Positions 35,799 through 50,717 are shown, counted from the first letter of the stretch. The stretch: 64,000 bases of DNA from Apostichopus japonicus (GCF_037975245.1 NC_092574.1:1134001-1198000); one strand, 5' to 3'. A program made the numbers and translations. The notes: generated by a model not told the origin, from the letters alone.

Positions 35799-38512
35799 TA
35801 GATTGATATAGCGCTACTCCACGAAACGAGTAACTGTACGTCATGTTGTTCAAATTTCTTTGAAAATAATGAAATGATCATTTCCCCAAAGTCATCTCAA
35901 TGCCATATTGCTTTAATTGATCAATGTGGACAAAAACGATCGTACCATGTTGACCTGCAGTATTTGTGTTTTTGTTGTGTTATTATTTTCAGGAGAATTT
36001 GGCTGACCCTCCCATCCTCATCCACCTCCCCTCCCAGCCTCGCCCATCCCATTTTCTACCCACCTCATAGTTTAAAGACCATGCTGGTGTGGAAAGAGGA
36101 TAAAAAGATATCAAAGGTTAACTCTACATTGTATTGTATTGCTCCTCTTGGGACTTTGGATTATCCAGTAGCCATAGATAATGTCTATAACGACTGATTA
36201 CATCCAAGCATAAAGTGGTGTTGTGTTAGAATGAGAACATGGCCATTCATCAACATTCTTTCAATTCCCATCCCACTGTTCACCCTTAAGTTCTGGCAAA
36301 AGGAAGAATAGAAAGTAATCTTTTGAACTAAATTATCTTGGTGGTTTAAAATTTTGAATTGCCCTTCTTATTTGAAAAGTCTTTGTCATTTAGAGTCTCA
36401 AAGAAATGCCTCATTCAGGTCAAGGTAAGGATTTGTAGATCTTTTGCCCTGTGAATGGAGAATAAGTAAGGATCTTAACTGAAGACTATGGTTTTAAAAT
36501 TCAGTAAAATAGTTTGTGAGGCTATTCATCAACACTACTAAACAGACTGTCACACCTCACTGCTTGATTTGATAACTCTTACCTAAAGCACCGGTTTCTA
36601 GTCACAGGCCCAGTTTTGTTTATGAGTTATCTCACAGGCCTAATCTTTGTGGTAGGAGGTTAACTTGTAGAGACGAAGGGGAGTACAGTAAATTCAGTCA
36701 AATTCCTTGAAAGGTCAAGAGTATTTTGCAACCTTCTGACAGCTCTCCACTGAGCTTAATGTCAAGTTGCCAGAGAAAAAGAGGAAAAGGGGGGATCCCT
36801 AAAGGGAAACTACACAGTTCAGAGTAGCAGATAGTTCGAGAGAAAGAAAATGTCCAAGCCTTAGCCCCATTCAATATGCTGCTGATTATACAGTAGAAAA
36901 AACAGGAACATGTCATCTTGTGGTAACACTTTGGAATTAAACAAATAAATTGTTTAATAGTTCTCTGTTCCTATATCTGTTCTTTACAATAATTGATCAA
37001 TTGATAAAAGGTCACTTCGAAATGCCTGGTAGGAGCAAAAGTAATAAACACAAAGTGTGGGGAAATCAGTGATCACGATGGAAAAGTATGGAAAACACAT
37101 AGTTACCAAAACACATAGTAACCAGGTTTGCAAACCTTTTCTGGATATTTGTGAGCATATTAGTTAAACCTCAGTACTTTATGATGAGGGTTCTAAATAT
37201 TGCCCATAAATCTTCATTTTGAGGCTTAAATTGTGAAATTACATCTATAGGCTAGTAATCAGACACGGTCCAGAATTCTTTTACAAGGTATTTTATGGGG
37301 AAGCAGGAGGCTGGACCTGCTTGGTGCAGAAGAAGTGAGGTGGGGTGGAAGTAAATTGTTCCATCATTTGATAGATCTTCATGTGACTAGTCTATGAGTG
37401 TCTGTGGAACCCTTTGATTTGTCTGGATTGACAACCCTCTAATCCTTTCAGCTTGGACCCTTCAGTCTGATTAAGCTGGAGCATTATCTGTATCTTAAAT
37501 AAGTTCTTCTCAAATCAATGTTGAATTTACTATCTGTTTGAGCTTTGGGCTGATGCCAGAGAACATAGATGCCTCTTCAATGGAGGCTTGCCGGATAAGT
37601 ATGTGTGTCTTTTTTGCGGTTCTGCCCCGCCCTCAATTTTCACTCTGTCAGGCTGCATCTATAGAATGAACCCACTTGAAGAATGTTGATAAAAGGTATT
37701 AGTAGAAGACTTTTGGTTTGCTCAGTATGGCATCCTCAATGCAACCAGTATCGTGGACTTCAGGCCAAGCCTCCAAATGATTTGTTGCCTGGGGACAGTG
37801 TGTTGGTTTGTTGACGTATCAAAACACTTGTCTTGAGCTCATGACTTGATCAATTTCAAAGCTTTTGCTTTCTGGAAAAATCTGGAAAGTAATGCTTATT
37901 TTACCACCTAATACTTTTGTTGACAGAAAGGACAGAATTTGAAAGGACAATAAGAACAATTGGACTTAGATCCAGTACATATCACATTTGTACATATCAC
38001 ATATCACATTAAATCTCAGTACATATCAGTACATTTAACATTTGCCTCAAGTGTCAAGAGATGATACTTACAGAGTAGGTAAATTGAAAGAGAGACATGG
38101 AAGTCCTTCTCAAAAGACAGTGATCTGTTGAGGATTAAAACAGGCTATTCAACATACCAAACATTTCTGTCTGGCTTGGTTTTACCATGTACAGCCATTC
38201 TTGTTTGTGTCTAAATTTAAGAAAAATGGCAAATAGTTACGGTGCATGTTCTTTTGGAATTTTAAATGACATATTCATTAAACGACTACATTTAATACAC
38301 AGTTTAGTTCTGTCATCGACAGGTCTACTAAAATAGTCAAGTCAGCTTCTTAAAAAAGTCATTTAAATATTACAGTAGAGAGATAATTAGAAGAAGATTT
38401 AGAAATATTGGTTTTCTGAATTGAAAGCTGCTGTCTATGTATTCTCCCTTGCCATTTTATGTACGATGTGGTATGTCACCTCTTCCTCTTCATCATCTCT
38501 CACCCCCAACCC

Positions 38513-38799
38513 CAGGCACGTAGCCAGGGGGGGCGAAGGGGGCAGCCGACCCCTTGAGCATATTTAAAAAAAAATTTTTTTAATGTTTTTATGATATCGA
38601 TAGTATTTTCAAAAGAGAAAATGCTAATATGCAACTTACAAGGCCTGGGAAGTGCCATTTCCAGCAATCTGGGAGGCATTTTCAGCCAAAATTTTCTTGT
38701 ACACTTCACGCCAACCATGGTGGCGCTACGCTTAGATAGTTTGCAATGCCGAATCTACAGTTTCGCCCCTCCCTTGGCAAATTCCTGGCTACGCACATG
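38513..38799 (-). mobile_element. hAT-like MITE (family 3) in intron 1
   Basis: The left end is CAGGCACGTAGCCAGGGG and the right end, inverted, is CATGTGCGTAGCCAGG. Internally it carries, on the minus strand, the family 3 core (AGCGCCACCATGG, TTGGCG, GTGTACAAGAAAATTTTGGC) seen at 9843 and 20785. The length is about 287 bp. The flanking 8-mers are both C-rich and do not give a clear duplication. Retained CpGs set it apart from the surrounding intron. Confidence 0.7.
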
Positions 38800-40417
38800 T
38801 TCACCCCCCACCCCCACACCCCCCATCTTTGTAGAGTCTTTGCTGGATGAAATTGAAAAACCTCAAATTCTTGTGTGTTGTTTAAGCATTTACAGATGAC
38901 TTCTCATGAGCCTTACTTTATGGAAAAGTATTTAGGATTTATGAGGTCAGTCTGCAGTTACTCAAGTACCAGTCATGAATCTGTGGCATCCATAATTCAG
39001 GCTGGATCTGTTGCCTTTCCTCAATGTGTCTTGCATTCCAAGGATGGTTTCTAAGCTTAGGGACATCTCTTCCTTAAATCTTCTCATCTTTCAACTACAC
39101 TGTCTTAGAAAAAAAGGAATAAAAAAAACATGAAAGATTGTTTCTGGCCCTTCTAATACCACACACATACAAGTTGAGGTTCATGATGAGTTTGATTGTG
39201 TAGTGAAGTCCTAGAAGTTAATATTGCGGTATGAAAAATGTGCTGGCCTGGAATGGGATAGGGTGAATCATGAGTTCGTTGATGGAAGTGAAAAAAACCA
39301 AGATATATTGAGGTACTTATGAGTGTACAAGACCAGTATTATGTGGTGAAAGGTAAGGAAGAGTACTGGAGTAATCCAGTAGACTTAAGATGCAAGGGCC
39401 TAGGCCCTGTTGCCCCCAAGGTCTAGGGACCTTCGAAACATTGCTCGACAATATATTTTGTACCAACTGTCTCTTCTGTGTGCTTGAAAAATTCCTTAGG
39501 TGGGTGGGCAAGCACATGCTTGTAAGATGCATGTAAATCTGGTACTGGTAAGGGTTTCCTGATAATATGAAGCTACCAGCTAGATCAGCAGGATGGGACA
39601 TTGGGTACATCAAATCATGTTGGAACAGTGACGAAAACGTATAATTATTGAAAAGGAATTTAAGACTTGGCAAAGTTTTGAAATTTGAAAAAAAAAACAC
39701 TTCCTTTATCTGAATTTGAATGTTTCAGTTTGAATGTTTATAATTTGCCGGCCATTAGAAAAGCTGGTGATTGATCAACAATTATTTTATGGCAAAGTCA
39801 ATAATTGTATTTCACATATTGTGCACACTGAGTTAGTTTAGTCATTCATAAAGGACAATTTAGAAAGTAATGCTCACACATCAGTTCATCAAATTTGGTG
39901 GCTAGTAGTAGTACAACTTCCTAACATGTTTTAGTTATTAATGGTAATTTAATGTAAGCTTTAGTGATGGCTCTTGAGTCAATAGATGCATGGTTCTACT
40001 GAATGGTTGGATGTCTGATTACCAATCAAGACTATCATTAAGCCATTCATAACAGAGGAAACTTCCGTTCAAGGTCACCTCCTAAAGGAAAACTGATTTC
40101 TCCATCTGTAGAATTAGAAGAATAACAAAGAAACATTGTTTTGGGCATTCATAAATTCATTTTGGAAGTGAGGGAGGAAATTGATTAGGCAGGTACTAGA
40201 CTATTGGTAGACCATATTTCTGTGTTAAATGCATAAAGATGTGTCAGCAATTATTGCTGGTGTCGGCTATGTCTGAGTCTCTTACATATATACTGACAGA
40301 ATGAGGGACACAAATGACCTGAGCAGGAGAATGGGTTAATCATAACCACAGACTTCTCTATCTGCAGTGAAACAAAATTATTTAAACATTGAAAGAGGAG
40401 TGTTTCATGTCTTGCAG

Positions 40418-40731
40418 GGAAAAATGAGTGTGTGCAGATGTGTTTGCACTTTCACCTTGAATCTTATAATGTGGTCAGGAAATCTGATAAAAATGTTCCT
40501 CCAAACCAGAGAGTCTCAAGGGCAAACAAATTACTCAATGATGAGATTCAAACCTTCCATTTATCTAGTCATGAACTTAAGTTGTTTACTGAATCAAAGG
40601 ACTCTGGAAAAAAGTGCAGCACTTTGTCTACAGAGGATGTTGATCCTGTTAATGTGCTAATGTTTTGTTTACCAAATGGTGTAAAATTTGCTTCCACGAT
40701 GATCTGCATCTTGTTTTGCCAACTAAACTAG
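40418..40731 (+). other. Coding-like open frame in intron 1 (unconfirmed exon)
   Basis: An acceptor-like TTTCATGTCTTGCAG ends at 40417, and the frame then stays open to TAG at 40729-40731. An internal ATG at 40432 would give 99 residues. The predicted peptide is hydrophilic and charged in the middle, with a hydrophobic C-terminal stretch, and matches no family I know. It does not continue the CSPG repeat. It could be an alternative terminal exon, a fragment of a nested gene, or chance. Confidence 0.2.
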
Positions 40732-43700
40732 TTGTAGCGGATGTTCATAATTGTTACCAGGAATGCTGTTAGGAGTAACGTGGGTTCATAAACGTCGGCT
40801 GTGTATAATTCTCATTCCTCTCATTGGCCAATTCCGAAAGAATGCCAAAGAAAACGATCTTAAAAGTCTATATGAAAATGTTTCAAATTTCTCACTGTGT
40901 ATTACCCATTTGTAATCATCCATATTTGCTAATATTGTAAACTGAAAGCCAACTGTAGTCGATCTTCTAATTTATATGTGTTTTTTTTTATAAAAATGAC
41001 ATTCCTACCAGTCTAAATTGTATGGATGCCCCTAGCTGCCTTATTCTGTTGTAGGTGTACTCTTGCTGCATAGCTATTAGTTTCAAGGTGTGTGGACCTA
41101 TTGTGTGCCGCAGGATGTGGTGATTTCTTGATCCTATCTAAGTGGACTTTGACGGCCCTTGACAACTTGTGGCCATGCTGACCAAAGAGATTAACAGTCG
41201 AAAACAGCTCTTTCCAATAGCTATTAACTTTTCAAAACAGGGAGGCTTATGAATATGGAGGATTGATAGATGTAAATTTACCTTTCTTCCTATAGTTGAG
41301 AATAGGAAAGAGTTACTTCCTTTAAGTTCCTTTACCTGAGGAATTTATCATTCAAACAGCTTTACAGTACTTAACAAAGATCTGAAAAGAATAATAACTA
41401 GGGTGAGAAGTATAATGGTGGGAAAGTGTTAACAATAGATTGTTTTTGTACTTAGGTCTCTGTAGAACCTGCTCTGTCGGGCTGTTAATGATGTAACAGT
41501 GTATCCAATCATAGCCACGGTTTGTGTACTTTAGTTCATTATGAAGATGTTCAAATATTTGTTGGAGGGTTTTAAGCGATTGCTTGAAGTAACAGCTAAC
41601 TTGTAGTAATCTAACATGTGGTTAAAATGATGATGTGACTAGAATCTGAGTTAACAGAATGTAACAACAAGGCAATGGATTTTGGCATGATAAGAAAGAA
41701 AATTGATGGAACCATAAATGAAATAACCAAATGGAAAGTTACTTCAGTACATTTCATTTATCGCAGGAGAAGAATCAAATAGCTGGCTAAAGGATAATAA
41801 ATGACTTTGTCCATGTTCTTATCCTAACAATATCACAAATACCCTGCGATGTGATACTATTTACCCTGGGGCGGCCAATGGCAAGGGTCCCTCCCAAACA
41901 AAAGAACCATTCATTAAAGTCTGCTAGTATAACCCCCACCACTCCCATACATATGGCAGACCAAAGTCAGAGGATTGTGAAGTGATACATTTCATTATGG
42001 CCGTGATACAGTGATAGATTTACAAATTATGGAAGGGGTATTTGCTACAGGGCATCCCAGTGTGAAATGTTTGTCTACACCACAAAAAGTCAATTTAGTG
42101 GAAGAAATTTATCTACCTGGAGTGCCACAAACTGTTTGGAAGTGGAATGTCATGTAGGAAGTAATAGAGAATGATGCTGAACAAGTAAGGATACTTATTT
42201 TGTTCTAAAGAAATATTTTGTCAGAGGTCATTAAAGAGCAAATTTGTGTCTGAGACGACTTTCAGTCAATTATGAGATGATTATGGGTCATTATTGAAGG
42301 TACCTCGCCCCATCCTCTGGATTTAGGTGAAATACTATGGTAGGTCAAAGTGTGAGGCCTCTCTGCCAGAAGCACATTAATTGAAAAAAGAGATAAAATT
42401 GTCTTAGTGATAATACTCCATTAGAGTTAAATTTAAGTATATATTGTGTGTTGAGTGAGCTAGGCTGTCTCTTGATGTGACTATCACCAGATTGTTTGCT
42501 TCATTAATTAATTAATTAAGGAGTTGCCACAGAACTGCCTGGTTTATTCAGAACTTGAAAAACTAAACAAAAACAGAGGATCAGGCAGGGAAAGATGTAA
42601 GCTGATGTACACTGAGGAATGGTTGGTTTGCAACAAATATTAAATAGAGTGTCTTGGGAAGTATTATGCAAGTGACTATCGAAATGGGATCTTAAAGGTC
42701 ACCAGTATTTAATCATCAATATGCTAGAATGTGAAATAATGGTCACTGATGATTGAACATCATGCAGTTTACTACTTGTCATCCTGGGAGCTGTGCTCCA
42801 TTCACTGAGGTATTAAACCCTTCCTAATATCTTTTAAATACGATAAAGCAATGTTTAAGGATGTAAATTTGGAAACAATACTAATGAATTTTTTGCTTCA
42901 TATTGTAAAATATGATACAATGCTTGATGGAAAATCATTTGGTTTTAAGGCCAACTTGTAGAAAGATGACATAGTGAATGTATGTAAGTTTTGTGCCCAA
43001 CAGGGATTTACCTGTAATATACCAGTGCTGCCATACAAGGTAATTAGTATGCCTGGTTGTTAATCGATTACTACTCTTTGATGTCTTACCTCACAGGTAA
43101 GCAGGTAAAGAGGTGTACTTAGATAGCTCAGTCTAGTTTTACAGTCAAATAGGAATCATGTAGAAGTAATGGTTATAGGCTCATTACCTGAACTAAACCT
43201 TCATGATTCAAGTCAGCGGTTTGTACTTCTTGGTACTAGATTATGTTTGGATTTCGTTTAATTAAACACCGGTTGTTTGAAGAAGTTTAAACGTGTATTT
43301 TGTGTGTGGGATCCACCGGTAAACATCACCTTGTTAAATATGTGCAGCTGCCTGATCTTGCTTGTCGCTATTTTCCTTGGCATATTTACATGCAGTGACG
43401 TTTTCAAAACGTTAAAGCAGCTTGTCAGCTTTCAATATTCAATACCTGACATTTCTCAATTTTGTTATCATTTTAAACATTGTAGTGAAGAAAAAGGCAA
43501 AAGTTTGGAAGTTGCTCATGTTTCACATTTTGGTTGTCTGGTTGATTGATGCAAATGGAATCTTTAAACTAACTGTGCTTCTTCCTTACCTGTCCCTGGT
43601 CTACTATTGAACCCTTATTTGGTTACGCATTGTTAACATTTTAGCAATTTTATCCAATTCAGTAATGGCCGTCGGACAAGAGAGGTATGGTCAGTAATAG

Positions 43701-44189
43701 AAAGTAACATCAAAGTACAGGATATTTCAGCAGTGGAAAAGAAAGGTGTCTAGTAGATTAAAGCAAATTTTGACTTTGCGATAAATTGTGGTCAAACTGA
43801 TATCCTGTTTGGCCTAGACCCAGTTCGTGAGAAACCTTCGGGAGAGGGATAAAATTAGTTGTCAAGTAGAGGCCTTCTGTCCGAACATTTCCTGCTCATC
43901 TTGATAGTTTTAAGGTGCAGCATATAGATGTGAGACGCATCTCCACCGATCCAAAGGATATAGATACCATATTTAATCCGAGGATGGGGGCGCTTTAATA
44001 CAGGAAGCCGTTTGCATAATTGTCATTTGGGAACAAAAGGTTTTGGTGGGAAGCAAGTCAAACACTTACATATGGCTGGCTAATCTGTTGGAAAGCCAGG
44101 ATGCAACTTGGACAGTTTATACCCAAATAAATCAAAGAGGGAACAGATGGGATTTCACCCTCTTGACTTGTAGGGTATAGATAGTGCAA

Positions 44190-44552
44190 GAAATAAGTCA
44201 GCATTGGAGTTGTGAGGTATACTGTAGACTAGTGTAAGAAATAAGTCAGCATTGGACTTGTAAGGTAAAGATAGTGTAAGAAATAAGTCAGCATTGGACT
44301 TGTAAGGTATAGATAGTGTAAGAAGTAAGTCAGCATTGGACTTGTAAGGTATAGATAGTGTAAGAAATAAGTCAGCATTGGACTTGTAAGGTATAGATAG
44401 TGTAAGAAATAAGTCAGCATTGGACTTTTAAGGTATAGATAGTGTAAGAAATAAGTCAGCATTGGATTTGTAAGGTATAGATAGTGTAAGAAATAAGTTA
44501 GCATTGGACTTGTAAGGTATATTTACAGTAGTGTAAGTAATAAGTCAGCATG
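44190..44552. repeat. 42-bp minisatellite, about nine copies
   Basis: The unit around GTGTAAGAAATAAGTCAGCA is repeated. The AAGTCAGC marker falls at 44195, 44243, 44285, 44327, 44369, 44411, 44453, 44495 and 44540, so the period is 42 bp with slightly longer edge copies. Because 42 is divisible by three, the minus strand shows a spurious 91-codon frame with a 14-residue repeat. Confidence 0.95.
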
Positions 44553-47500
44553 CAGATCTTGACCACATGAACACATGGTCATTGCTCACTAAGATATTTG
44601 ACAAACCTTCTTGATGTTTCATGTGCACACCTCTTTAAGAAGAGAAGTAGTGTTTGATCAGACACAGGCCTTGCTTTTATGTCTTTAAATATACACAAGT
44701 AACTATAAGGTGTGAGAACTCCAATTTAACAGCTTCGTCGGTACTTTGAAGTGCACTTTTATGTGGCCAATCAATGACCGATCAAAGACCATTAGCAGCA
44801 GTAGTGTTCAATATCCTACCATGCAATAGAGTAGAGTTTATACAGTAGAGTTTATACAGTAGAGAATATACAGTATCTGGAGTTAAAGTAAATCCTGCTT
44901 CATCATTAGTTTTCATGATTATCAGTTACATAAATAAAACAAGAATCCTCCTGTCACTCATTTTAAGTAGTTGTTGTTGATGTCAGGGTTACTGTAACAC
45001 CAAGATTCTAAACTTCAAAATCTCATTTATGGTAACATTTCTATAGTATAATATACTACTTTTGAGAAAGATTGAATAGAAAATTGAACCTTTTACAGGT
45101 TTTTTGTCTCATAATTTTTCAATATTTTTCATGATTATATACATGTATAAATCCAGCATGTTTAGTCCTGTGATATATATGTCACGCACATTGCAAAGCA
45201 TGCCAACGGAATGTAGGATGCCTGCAGTCACTTTAAGTTTCATTTGATATAAATTATGAAGTATCACTCAAGAACACAATGTATGATGGGATGGAATCTT
45301 ACCTTACTTCAACTCTCTCAGTAGGGGAGACGGTTCTGTAAAATGAATGGTTTACCACATTTTGGTGGGAGATTTATTGCTCGGCTCAGCAAGAGATTTT
45401 TGCATGTGTCATCAATTGGCCATCACATCTCAAACACCCCAGCTTGTCTTCTTGTGTTATCAAGTCCATTTACAGAGTGACCAGTAGCATATATATTTGA
45501 CCTTGTATGATGATGGGGGAGGGAAGCAAAGTATTTAGGAAATTGAACTTTTTGGAGAATTTTGCAAGAAACTAAAGATACGGAAGTGGTTGGAATATTG
45601 TCAAGAATCGTACAATAGTTCATTAGTAGAACGTGCTGCAGATGTTTCTCTAAAAGGATTCCAGGAAGTATACATGTATATCTAACGCAGGATTTGCACA
45701 ACATTACCGAGTAACTAGTATATAATCTAAACGACCAGTGTCGACTCTTTCATGGAATCTGAGTAACTTGGCCCCCTCAACCAGAAACCAAGCATTCACA
45801 CTTAAAGGGAGAAAGAAGCCCCTGGGGGAGGGGAAAGGAAGGAAGGAAGGGGATGGGGTGATAACTGCTCAGCCACTGCTGTAGTAGTACATCATCAGAA
45901 ACTAATAGCTTACAGTAGTTCTCAACTGAGGGAAAACAAAGAGAAATATTAGAGAAGTTCAATGTTTTTAATATTTTGCCAAGCTGAGGCATATAAAAGC
46001 TGAAAAGGTTGTAAAAGAATTTTAACCATTGTAGATATAGATTCAGTATTTGTTTGCTTGTGAAAATATTGTTCAAACATTGCTGTTAAGGACCTTATGT
46101 ACCCTGTTTGCTAGTTCAGCATAGTTCAGAGATCTCAAAGTCAACAGTGGAAGAGAATTCATTGACTCCTATGTCTGTGGTTTGTGTATATAGTGTGCAG
46201 GTCTGGCATAGGATTCAGTAGATAGCATGCGTATTGATTATTCCTACCAAAATATAGGACAGTCTTGTGCACCTGATCTTGAATTCTAACTTTGCTGTCC
46301 AAGTGGCCATGTTGCTTTTTGACTGGTGGCCTCTACCCTCTTGAAATAAAGTACACCCATTCCCTCAAACAGGAAGTCCAGAAGAAGGTACTTTGTAAGA
46401 GTTTATGTACCTAGGGTGCAAGTTATTTATTCTGCATATAAACAATGGTGCTGACAGGCTGTGCTTGGGCGCTGCAACCAGGATCATCTTTCTATAATAG
46501 AACTTCTATAATAGAAGTGCCTCCTGTTAAGAGCTTTGGGGTTTTTGTAGTAACTATCGTTGTTCAAATGTCAGTATAACTGGGAGCTATTGGAAGATAA
46601 CAAGGACTTCTTTTGTCTTTGTGGGTTTCATCCAAAATGTTATATAGTTCACTATAAATGAGTATCTTTTTACTTAGGACCTCATTTTGTTCGGAAGTTG
46701 TTCTTGATTTGGCAACAATGTGTGTTGTTGATGGCGTTTTCTTGAATACTGAGCTATTATCTGTTCACATATTAAATATGGTATATATCCCTTGCCAAGT
46801 AGCATTTAACTTCCTATGTATATACTGTTAAAATCATAACGAGGTTCTGCCATATTATCTAATCTATGAATTTTTGAGGAATGTCTCCTTACAAAGCTGT
46901 TGTTAAATCATTGTATATTTCACAAGGTCTTTAACAAATGATGACTGAAATATCTCTGTCGAGCCTACATTCTTATCTGCCATTTCTCTGCCTCAACTCT
47001 GAAAGTTAGCTACAGTAGTTTATAACTTAGATACATAGTAAAGTGCACTCAAGCTGACTTGAAAGTGTGTATAATATACTACTTCAACGGACTGTCCTAC
47101 CTTTGTTACTGTCATATGTTTGACATGATATTCCGCTTACGTGAAGGTATTCAAATTGTCCCTGGAATATCTCTGTTGTCTCCATTGTTTGATTGGCTAT
47201 ATTGACTTTGCTCAGATATAGAAGTTCGCTACTTCAAGGGGGTGATGTTATTGTTGAAAAAAAAAAAAAAAAATTATAGACAAATCTGCCGACCATGATA
47301 TGAACTTAAACATTAACATGGATCTAATTTAAGCTATCAACCAGGCAAGATATTATCCTTTAGGAATAGGACTCACTCTTTTGAAAGAACTGGTCCTCTG
47401 GTCTAGACAACCATCCACAAGACATGTGAAAAAGACTATAAAGAGTGAAAAAAAAATCTGAGTGCCAACTAATTGGCCTGTTTGGATATGGCAGGTGTTA

Positions 47501-50500
47501 TTGTTAAGGGATGGTGGCAATTGTTACATTTGATTGTTCCTTGACTTTGTGTGATTTCTGTCAATCTTTATGTACCAGCTCCATTGAAGAAGTGAGAAGC
47601 ACTGACACATTTTTGACAATACCTGCCATTGTCTTTCCCACAAGGTGTTATCTTCGTAGGTGGATACTCTCACACCTTCAAACCTCTCTTGAAGACCATC
47701 CCCACTATTACACCTCTGTCCTAACAATTTCCAGTATTTTGTTACTTGAAAAGGTGCCAAATTTGTGGCAGTGCATTGTTGCATGAAGCACAGTAAGCTG
47801 GAAATAGCACACATCACAGTGTGAATAGCTAGCATATTGTGAAGAGGGGGTTAACAATAAGTTGATGGTGACCCTGTAGACCCATGGCTTGTTGTGACTA
47901 GCTTCTAGTAGTCACTCTTCTCAAGTTGCCAGAAGCTAGCTGTCCAGTGTATTTATCCTAAATTGAACAAAGAAGATTGAACTTCTGCTCTGGGATCTGT
48001 AGTGTAACCAAAAACTTGACTCTGTCCCTTTTACCTAACTTTAGCTGCAAAGCCTGAAATAGAAACTCCCCAAGAGGCATTGGGCCATCTGCAGTCAGTG
48101 TTAGAGTTAGTTCAAATGAAGTCTGTGCTGTCTTTGTGGAAATTATGGTAAAAAAATGTAATTGGTAATATATGCATGGACGTTTGGTTTACCTTAGTAA
48201 AAAGAAAAAGGTTTTCTCAGTGACATATAAGTCTGTTCTGATTAAACTGATCTTGGACTTGTTTTATTAAAGACTACCGTCCTTAATGACTGCTTTTCCT
48301 GTGCAACGAATGAATTAGGTCGTAACAGTATGGGTTAAATTAAATATAACCACCTCTGAAGTTGAACTTCAAGCTTCCAATTTTTTTTAAAAACTTCATT
48401 GACACTATATTGACTTTGCTCCTTGCTTACCTGTTTCCTCACACCTCAGCACTCTCACTATACCTTGCCTAGTATGAACTGGTAACCGTTTAGCAAGGTG
48501 CGCCCTCTATGACAGGGCTCCTCTGGTCAATGCCCTTCCTTCTCATTTTACCACCCAAAGTGTCTAGAACATTAGCCATGTACATTAGCCATGTATTCAT
48601 ATTGCTTACAATTGTTGTGGTAGGGGGTGAAAATATGTTACACTGTTTCACATGAAATATGTTCAGACGAGTATCTTTAGAAATCATACTTCGTCAGATG
48701 ATCAGGTCATAGATATTTTGCCACATTTGTTTATTTTCTCAAAAGTGATTCTTGCATTTGAAACTTACACATCAGCTTGTCGTAAGTGAGCATGTTTATT
48801 CACTTAAAGTTCTTGCAAGCAAAGGTCTGTTTGTCTTGCACACATACTATAAAATATAAATGGGTTGAACTTTGAGATAACCATCCATACATGTGGCCAA
48901 AGTGGGCCAATTTGTAAGGATAAATATGTAGCAGGACAGTTTTAAACCCATATCAAGTACAGTAGTTTGCATATTTCTTTGCTTTGATTTGTCTCCCCTG
49001 GTGTAGTGACATGCATGCCCTAATTAGGGGATTGAATGAATTATCTCTTTGGATTTGGAGATGGTTCATGTTTATATTTACCAGCATCAGGTTGTCAGGT
49101 GTGTCTTAGGAGGCTCTATATTAAAACGTATTTTGAGTTAGTAGGACTAGGAAAATGGTCTTCTAACTTTAAAGTTCCAACTTCTAGATTTAATGCAAAT
49201 GTGGCACAGGATTTTTACAAGTGCTTGGGATTGTCTTGATTCAGATTTAAAAAAAAAAAAAATAATTGGTAGCGCAACTTAAGGAGGCAACCTGCTTATA
49301 GCTTTGTCTTTTAGAAGAACACCTTTCAGGTTTTTTAAAATAAGTGTTCACATTCTGACTTGGTATAAGATAATGCTAACATTGGACAACAAGTTTACAA
49401 AAATGGTCATGTAGGCAAAAAAATCTGACTAAAATTCTTCCTAAGAGAGACAAATTCTTAATTCCCTTTCGATTTTGACCATTTTTTGTCATGACTTTCT
49501 CAGTCTTTCTGTCCTCAGTAGAATTTAATTAAATGATAAGACCTGTGACATTGTGTCTTAGTTTGTTCTCTGAGCTGAATCAGTGAATGACCTCATTTCC
49601 TACTTCAACAGCCAGACCAATTAGAGGCAGGAAACATTGAGATAATTGATGGTTCTCATGGGTTTGATAGCTTCTAGCCTTGTCCTGAGTCAGGTCATTA
49701 GTTATTGAACAACTTGGGTTTGGCTGAATGCATGGTCATGAGAATTTATGTATCCTCTGTTGGAGACATCTGGCTCACAGGAAAGTGCAATCATACGAAA
49801 TAAAACATCTGCGGTTTGAATCAAAATATTTTGTGTCTTCACCAGAAAGAGTCACATGTATCTTGAAGAGTTGCTAGCAGTTTTTGCTTATGATGCCCAA
49901 AAGACTTACTATACTGTAGTGGTCAGTTTCTGCAAACACTCATGAAACTGGCAAGTGTTGTCTACTTTTGAGCATGTTGTGCTTTCAGTGTTTGCTTCAC
50001 TACTTGAAGATGCACAAGTTGGGAAGCAGGGAAACTTGTTAGAAGAGTTCTGATGAAAATTGAGCAGAGCATGACTTAACTGTACAGTACATTGTATATG
50101 GGACAGGTTATTACTATAAATATTAGTCCAAAGTTTGAAAGGTAAATGGTTAAATTAAGTCTTAACACTGGACCATGCAAGGCATGCTTCTGAACTAAAG
50201 CTTTGTGGCCTTTCAAACTAAGTGACTGTAGCTTTGATCATAAAACAGCAGACCTATGTTGAACCATTGATTGAGATTCTCTGCTTCTATCAAAGTTTCT
50301 GAGGCAACCTTTAGACATCAACATGGTCAGTTGTAATTGTCTACCCTACTCATAACTTTTATGACACTTGGTAAACTAGTTTTATGTCTGACCTGCTGCC
50401 TGCATGCATATAACTATACTGTAGATATAAAAACAGTTAGTTGTGACACTTATATTTCACTGTTTGCATAAAACCAAACCACCTTTTAATATTTGTCCTA

Positions 50501-50717
50501 CAAATATTACCGAATAAGAACAATCGTTCTCTTGTTTTGTCACATTGATAGTACCAAACTTTAGTACTACCAAACTTCACAACTTCATCTGGACAAAAAA
50601 TTGACTCTAACTGTTATTTGCAAGAACTGTCTTATTTGAAGAAGCTTTGTTTTTATTTTCACGCATATCATTCATGTTAACCATGTTAATTTAATGTTTT
50701 TCTTTTTCTTTCAACAG

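Larger units (their letters stand above)
27368..50717 (+). other. Intron 1 of the FREM2-type gene (23.35 kb)
   Basis: GT at 27368 (AAG|GTAAGT) and a strong acceptor, TTTTTCTTTTTCTTTCAACAG, ending at 50717. The 1682-codon open frame reads 14 codons into this intron before a stop, which is not real coding sequence. CpG is strongly depleted apart from a cluster near 28600-28660 and the transposon at 38513. I see no exon that keeps phase 1 and extends the CSPG repeat. Local repeats and one intronic open frame are listed separately; the remainder looks like unique AT-rich intron. Confidence 0.9.

Noticed and set aside
44229-44504. 91-codon minus-strand frame with a 14-residue repeat
   Set aside because: It is the translation of a 42-bp minisatellite inside intron 1.
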